A stretch of 11,664 nt of DNA, taken from NCBI GenBank assembly GCA_024699005.1, contig JAILQN010000052.1, forward strand, positions 1 to 11,664, read 5' to 3'. Position numbers and translations under genes: made by a program. The notes beneath the pieces were generated by a model, which ran no database searches, was not told the DNA's origin, and saw nothing but the letters and a program-made list of their open reading frames with translations. Position 1 is the stretch's first letter, and each line of letters starts with the position of its first letter. Shown one piece after another: positions 7,951 through 11,664 of the stretch. Origin of the DNA: Clostridia bacterium. Lineage in GTDB: Bacteria > Bacillota_A > Clostridia > Oscillospirales > Acutalibacteraceae.

Positions 7951-10131
7951 TTAGGGATTATCGGACGAATTTGTCTTATTTTCCGCTGTTTTTGCCTTTT
8001 GTTTAGCGAGTTTTTCCTTTTCAGCCTGCTGTGCCTTCTGTTTCGCGGCGCGTTCCTTTTCTTTCGCTTTAGCAGCCGCGGCTCTTTCCTTTTCAGCCTG
8101 CGCAAGCTTTTCCCTTGCCAAACGTTCTTTCTCTTTTTGCTTTTCTCTTGCTATGCGTTCTTTTTCTTTTTGAGCTTCTCTCTGCTTAGCCGCACGTTCT
8201 TTTTCCTTTTCTCTTGCGGCGGCAGCCCTTGCCTTTTCGGCTTCAAGAGCTTTTTGCTTTGCAAGACGCTCTTTTTCACGCTGTTTTTCTTTTGCTATCC
8301 TGTCTTTTTCAGCCTGGAGAGCCTTTTGCTTCGCGGCACGCTCTTTTTCCTTTTCTCTTGCCGCTGCTGCTCTGGCTTTTTCGGCTTCAAGAGCTTTTTG
8401 CTTGGCTAAACGCTCTTTTTCTCTCTGTTTTTCCTTGGCAATCTTTTCTTTTTCGGCCTGGAGAGCCTTTTGCTTTGCTGCTCTTTCTCTTTCAGCCTGT
8501 CTTTGGGCGGCGGCTTTCTCTTTTTCCTTCTGTAAAGCGAGCTGCCTTGCCTGACGTTCTTTCTCTCTCTGTTTCTCTCTCGCAGCCTTGGCTTTTTCGG
8601 CCTCGAGCGCTTTTTGCTTCGCTATGCGCTCTTTTTCAAGCTGCTTCTTCAAAGCTTCTTTTCTCTTCTTCTCTTCTTCCAATGCAAGAAGCTTTGCCTT
8701 GCGCGCCTTTTCTTTTTCGAGGCGCTGTCTCTCTTTTTCCTTCGCTGCCTTTTCGGCGGCTATCGCCTTTTCTTTGGCGATCCTTGCGCGCTCCTTTTCC
8801 TTGCGCGCTTTTTCCTTCTGCATAGCGATCTCGCGTTCTTTCTTTGCCTTTACCCTGGCCTTTTCCTTCGCTATGCGCTCTTTTTCGAGAGCCTTTTCTC
8901 TTGCGATCTTTGCGGCTTCTCTTTCTTTCTTTCTCTTTTCGATGTCTTTCTGGCGCTGGATCTCGGCCTTGATCTTTGCCTCGATCTCCGCCTTTCGGGC
9001 GTCCTCCGCACTGAGGGCCCTGGCGATCGCCGCTTTTATCTTCTCTTCGCCGGCGATCTTTTTCTTGCTTACGCGCTTAAGTTCGTCAACAAATACCTTG
9101 CGGATGTCCGCTTCGTTCATGTCGTAGTCCATAACGAGCTCTTCGGCGAGGCGTTTGAGCATCTTGGGCTTGATGACACGTTTTCTGATCTTTCCGGTCA
9201 CTTCATAAGGCGAGACTACGTTGTTTTTCAGCAACATATAGTTTGCCGTAAACAGGCGGTAGAGATCGTCGCGGTAAGAATCGCTGACCATCTCATCCGT
9301 TTCATTGGAGATAATTTCGTAGCCGACTTCGTTATAAGCGGAAATAAATTGCCAAAGCTCAAGGCACGCTCTGAAGTTGACGTCCTTGCTGATAACGTTT
9401 GTACGCATGATCGGGGGACGAACAGGCGTACAGTTCTGGAGGTCGCGCATGAAAGCGGAATGAGCGAACTCATTTACGATCCTCTTGATGCGCTCGATCC
9501 TCTGGAGAGCAGTGGCGTTTTTCGTGTCCTCGATATCGCCTTCGAGATGTTCCTCAACGGCCTGGGTCGAAATTTCAAGCTTATAGTTGATCTTTTCGTT
9601 GCCGTTATTAACAAAGCTTTCCATTTTAAGGGAGGACATCGACTCGTCGTTTGCCATACCGAACAGAACGTTGTACCTTTGGTCGATAAAGCGCTGCAGG
9701 TTTCTTAAGAGGGTAAAGATAAATCTGTTTTCGTAGATCTCGAAGCTTTCTTCACGGAAAACGTTGAGGATCTTACTCGGGGTAACTCTGTCGCCCTCGA
9801 CGCGCGCGATCATACTCGTATGCTGTGCGAGGTGGCGCACAGATTCGGCGGTAATTTTTTTCGCACGCTCGATGGGCACGATCTCTTCTTCCTGAACGAT
9901 GAACTTACGGGGATTTCTGATAATGGTATCAAGCGGGATTATGCACTTTTCGATGGCGTCTACCCAGCGGAGATCGATCTTCTTTTCAAAGTATCTGTTG
10001 AAAAGTGAGAACTTGTTTTCTCCGGCAGCGATAGCTTCCATAAAATGGCGATAGTATTCATCGCTGTCAACGAGCGACGTCATGATCGACTCGTACTCGC
10101 CGTACAGTTCGGCAACCTTTTCGTTACTCAT
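7951..10131 (-). CDS. DUF2357-like protein with a long charged repeat helix (McrC-like partner)
   Basis: This 726-residue protein starts at ATG 10129-10131, with AGAAGGGG nine bases upstream, and ends at TAA 7951-7953. Residues 1-355 look globular and soluble, without signal peptide or membrane segment. Residues 73-150 hold a pattern I associate with DUF2357, the N-terminal domain of McrC-like proteins: NPRKF, a run of acidic residues with VPIERAKKIT, SVRHLAQHT, PSKILNVFREES, then YENRFIFTLLRNL (residues 133-145). I recognise this from memory, with moderate confidence. From about residue 360 to 718 the chain is almost only K, R, E, A and Q, ending in nine tandem 24-residue repeats (503-718) and a short polar tail. 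That suggests a long single alpha-helix or coiled coil, strongly basic (about +3 to +4 per unit). McrC proteins usually carry a PD-(D/E)xK nuclease C-terminally; I see none here. The gene follows the AAA+ gene by 47 bases, so the products probably act as a pair. A scaffold or nucleic-acid-contacting role is inference. Confidence 0.85.
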   Translation of the reverse strand: MSNEKVAELYGEYESIMTSLVDSDEYYRHFMEAIAAGENKFSLFNRYFEKKIDLRWVDAIEKCIIPLDTIIRNPRKFIVQEEEIVPIERAKKITAESVRHLAQHTSMIARVEGDRVTPSKILNVFREESFEIYENRFIFTLLRNLQRFIDQRYNVLFGMANDESMSSLKMESFVNNGNEKINYKLEISTQAVEEHLEGDIEDTKNATALQRIERIKRIVNEFAHSAFMRDLQNCTPVRPPIMRTNVISKDVNFRACLELWQFISAYNEVGYEIISNETDEMVSDSYRDDLYRLFTANYMLLKNNVVSPYEVTGKIRKRVIKPKMLKRLAEELVMDYDMNEADIRKVFVDELKRVSKKKIAGEEKIKAAIARALSAEDARKAEIEAKIKAEIQRQKDIEKRKKEREAAKIAREKALEKERIAKEKARVKAKKEREIAMQKEKARKEKERARIAKEKAIAAEKAAKEKERQRLEKEKARKAKLLALEEEKKRKEALKKQLEKERIAKQKALEAEKAKAAREKQREKERQARQLALQKEKEKAAAQRQAERERAAKQKALQAEKEKIAKEKQREKERLAKQKALEAEKARAAAAREKEKERAAKQKALQAEKDRIAKEKQREKERLAKQKALEAEKARAAAAREKEKERAAKQREAQKEKERIAREKQKEKERLAREKLAQAEKERAAAAKAKEKERAAKQKAQQAEKEKLAKQKAKTAENKTNSSDNP
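7978..8625 (-). repeat. Nine tandem 72-bp (24-residue) repeats coding the charged helix
   Basis: Units of exactly 24 residues start at residues 503, 527, 551, 575, 599, 623, 647, 671 and 695. Each opens with [AIL]AKQKAL or a variant and most close with [RK]EKER; the last unit is degenerate. Two unit types (AAKQKALQ and LAKQKALE) alternate from residue 551, giving a 48-residue higher-order repeat. The period of 24 is not a multiple of the classical heptad, and leucines are sparse, which fits a stable charged helix better than a tightly packed two-strand coiled coil. That reading is inference. Confidence 0.9.
8194..8481 (-). repeat. Pair of adjacent 144-bp repeats, near-identical in protein
   Basis: Residues 551-598 (8338-8481) and 599-646 (8194-8337) match at 46 of 48 positions; the only change is EK to DR near the eleventh residue. 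Comparing codons of the second halves (8194-8265 against 8338-8409), 9 of 24 codons differ, all silently. The duplication is therefore not fresh, and the amino-acid sequence appears to have been held constant. Confidence 0.85.
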
Positions 10132-10178
10132 TATCTATGTCCCCTTCTGATAAATAAAGTATGGTAAAATAGCAAAAA
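10132..10178 (-). other. 47-base gap between AAA+ and helix genes
   Basis: This is an AT-rich spacer on the minus strand. It begins with TTTTTGCTATTTT just after the AAA+ stop and ends with the ribosome site of the next gene. I see no hairpin that could end transcription. A TTGCTA followed at 17 bases by TATCAG is too poor a match to call a promoter. The most economical reading is read-through transcription of both genes. Confidence 0.6.
10141..10148 (-). promoter_or_regulatory. Ribosome binding site AGAAGGGG for the helix protein
   Basis: AGAAGGGG on the minus strand lies nine bases before the ATG at 10131. It supports this start and separate translation initiation within the likely two-gene transcript. 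Confidence 0.75.
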
Positions 10179-11664
10179 TCAGATGAGCTTCTGAAGTCTT
10201 TCGAGATATTCCTTGGATTCCTTCATGTTTGACTTACCGAAGTGCTTATTAAGGTAGGTAATAAGACCGCCGATCTCGTCACGGATGAATGAAAGGTTGA
10301 GAGCTTCAAACTTACGGAAGATCTTGTGGCAGAGGATGAAGTCAAGTCCGTCGATCTCAGTTCCGCCGCATCCTACATAAGCGGGGATGAAATCTTCGAG
10401 CTGTTTCACGATACGGTTACCGAAAGCCAAGCGGAAGTGCTCGATCACGTAGTCGTCAAGCTCGGCGAGCTTACGGAGACTTTCTTCGGAAACCTTATAT
10501 TTGACCTTACATTCTCTGAACATATCCTCGAGGTGTTTATAGCTGAGCGTAAGATTGTCAGTCCACGGGGCCTCGAAATATTTACCCTTTGTATTGATGT
10601 CGATCGGGATAGCACGGTCGTAAACCTTATCAGTAACGGCGAAGGTGGAGTCGTCGTTATTGATCGTTCCGATGTACCACATGTTTTCGGGAAGTCTGAG
10701 TTTACCGTCGAAGAGGTGTTTCGGGTCGGTCGGCCAAACCGAGGGGACAAGGCTGACAACCCACTCTTCACGGCTGGGCATTTCGAGGATGGACAACAGC
10801 TCGGCGAAGTAATACTCAACACGAGCGATGTTCATTTCGTCGAGGATCGTAAGGAAGATGTCCTCTTTATATGTAGCTTCGTACATCTTTTTAAGAACTT
10901 CTGTCTCATTGAAACGCTTTGTGAATTCGTTGAAGTAACCGAAAAGCTCGGTACGGTCACGCCATGACGGCTGGACCGAAGCGATAGTGGCGTCGTTCTG
11001 AAGGAACTTACCGAATGAGTACGGAAGTGAAGTTTTACCTGTACCGGAAATACCTTGCAGGATTATAAGTCTTGTTGACGCAAACGCCGCAAGGAAGAGT
11101 CTTAAGATGTTGGGCTCGTAGTAAAGGCCCATACGTGAAGCCGCGAAATTCCTATATCTGTCAACGATTTCGGGCAGAGTGATCTCATTATCATAAACGG
11201 GAGGCTGATAATCGGCAAGCGCGAGGTCGACCTGAGTAAGCTTGTAGAAACGGCTGTAGTCCTCGTCGAGAGCTGCATCGCCCTCTGCGGCTTCTTCGCC
11301 GTTTTCATCTGTCTTTTCGCCGCTGCTGCCGTCGGGAGCCTCAAGATAGGGACTTTCGCCGGGACGCAATCCCAGCTGTGAAACCTTCATAGCAAGTATC
11401 TTCTCTTTTTCGAGCGTCAGCTTGATGACCTCGCGGTTAAGAGTAGCGACCTCGTTAAGAAGCTCTTCCTGATCCACGATAGTCTTGCGGAAACGAAGAT
11501 ATTTCTTGATAAGCAAGACCAAGAGGAAGACGATACCCGCGAGGACGGCAAGTACGAGGATTATGGCGAGGATAGCGAGAACGATCCCGCCGGCGCCGAG
11601 CTCAGACTTGTAACCCTTAAAAATAGTGATATATTTTGGAATATTAAAGATATTGGCGATTCCG
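10179..11664 (-). CDS. Membrane-anchored McrB-type AAA+ NTPase (N-terminus off the right edge)
   Basis: The frame ends at TGA 10179-10181 and stays open to the right edge, giving about 494 visible residues; the gene is 5'-partial. A TTG at 11520-11522 could be taken as a start, but it lies inside a hydrophobic helix (11508-11585), so the true start is upstream. Numbering from that TTG: a short coiled coil (17-48), an acidic linker (61-90), then a AAA+ domain with Walker A GISGTGKT (157-164), SWRDRTELFGYFN (186-198), Walker B ILDEMN (226-231) followed by ARVEYYFAELLSILE, sensor GTINNDD (285-291) and VYDRAIPIDI (300-309). SWxDxxxLxGY and DEMN are McrB-family features, and NNDD keeps the N-x-x-D spacing of McrB's NTAD, so GTP or ATP could be the fuel. 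The positive KKYLRFRK after the helix places the NTPase in the cytoplasm. McrB proteins drive a partner McrC; the helix protein 47 bases downstream is the likely partner. What it acts on is unknown. Confidence 0.88.
   Translation of the reverse strand, partial: GIANIFNIPKYITIFKGYKSELGAGGIVLAILAIILVLAVLAGIVFLLVLLIKKYLRFRKTIVDQEELLNEVATLNREVIKLTLEKEKILAMKVSQLGLRPGESPYLEAPDGSSGEKTDENGEEAAEGDAALDEDYSRFYKLTQVDLALADYQPPVYDNEITLPEIVDRYRNFAASRMGLYYEPNILRLFLAAFASTRLIILQGISGTGKTSLPYSFGKFLQNDATIASVQPSWRDRTELFGYFNEFTKRFNETEVLKKMYEATYKEDIFLTILDEMNIARVEYYFAELLSILEMPSREEWVVSLVPSVWPTDPKHLFDGKLRLPENMWYIGTINNDDSTFAVTDKVYDRAIPIDINTKGKYFEAPWTDNLTLSYKHLEDMFRECKVKYKVSEESLRKLAELDDYVIEHFRLAFGNRIVKQLEDFIPAYVGCGGTEIDGLDFILCHKIFRKFEALNLSFIRDEIGGLITYLNKHFGKSNMKESKEYLERLQKLI
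11508..11585 (-). other. Transmembrane helix of the AAA+ protein
   Basis: Twenty-six uninterrupted hydrophobic codons (I, V, L, A, F, G only) run from just after ELGAGG to just before KKYLRFRK. The flanking basic cluster on the C-terminal side fits the positive-inside rule, with the AAA+ domain in the cytoplasm. The visible part before the helix (IFNIPKYITIFKGYKSEL) is short and could be an amphipathic segment. More membrane segments may lie beyond the edge. Confidence 0.85.

Noticed and set aside
7978..8625. CRISPR-like or mobile repeat array
   Set aside because: The 72-bp units are in frame, differ silently between copies and continue a coding sequence without spacers.
8614..9708. A 364-codon plus-strand frame and several other long plus frames opposite the helix gene
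   Set aside because: They are mirror images of Lys/Glu/Ala codons read backwards, giving Phe/Leu/Ser-rich low-complexity products. They have no ribosome site and lie opposite a well-supported gene.
10132..10178. Possible promoter TTGCTA/TATCAG before the helix gene
   Set aside because: Both boxes match the consensus poorly, and a 47-base gap inside a same-strand pair is better explained by an operon.
10326..10967. A 213-codon plus-strand frame opposite the AAA+ gene
   Set aside because: It is antisense to the Walker A/B and sensor region of the AAA+ gene and has no domain or ribosome site of its own.

Overview
All genes seen in this window lie on the minus strand, so it reads from right to left. 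Three are present, two of them cut by the window edges: a membrane-anchored McrB-type AAA+ NTPase (10179-11664, its start off the right edge), a 726-residue protein with a DUF2357-like N-terminal region and a very long charged helix made of 24-residue repeats (7951-10131), and a giant secreted GLUG-repeat protein (1-7866, its end off the left edge). I see no RNA genes, mobile elements, CRISPR arrays or plus-strand genes.

The organism is most likely an anaerobic gut-type Firmicute (class Clostridia, Oscillospiraceae/Ruminococcus-like). This is an inference from strong GGAGG or AAGGGG ribosome sites at about 9-10 bases from ATG, roughly balanced base composition, a Gram-positive-style signal peptide (KNKLGRR followed by a hydrophobic core) and a huge GLUG surface protein. 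No marker gene settles it.

Region by region. Positions 1-7866 are one uninterrupted reading frame of 2622 codons. I read it triplet by triplet and found no stop. It holds a signal peptide, a Ser/Thr/Ala-rich linker, then four blocks of GLUG-type repeats, apparently separated or followed by Ig-like beta segments. The C-terminal end, which would carry any wall anchor, is not in the window. Positions 7867-7950 are a short leader with a ribosome site and two weak inverted repeats. Positions 7951-10131 are the DUF2357-like/helix protein. Positions 10132-10178 are a 47-base gap with a ribosome site. Positions 10179-11664 are the AAA+ protein. Its reading frame continues through a 26-residue membrane helix to the right edge, so the TTG codon at 11522 is not its real start.

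How they may work together: the AAA+ and helix genes are 47 bases apart and form a likely operon. A McrB-type NTPase beside a DUF2357-like protein is the arrangement of McrBC-like (type IV restriction-like) systems. Here I see no nuclease motif in the partner, a long basic helix takes the C-terminal place, and the NTPase is tethered to the membrane. This could be a divergent defence system related to coiled-coil McrBC relatives, or a membrane-associated remodelling machine with another task. The giant secreted protein begins only 84 bases after the helix gene with no clear terminator between them, so it may be co-transcribed. A functional link is a hypothesis only.
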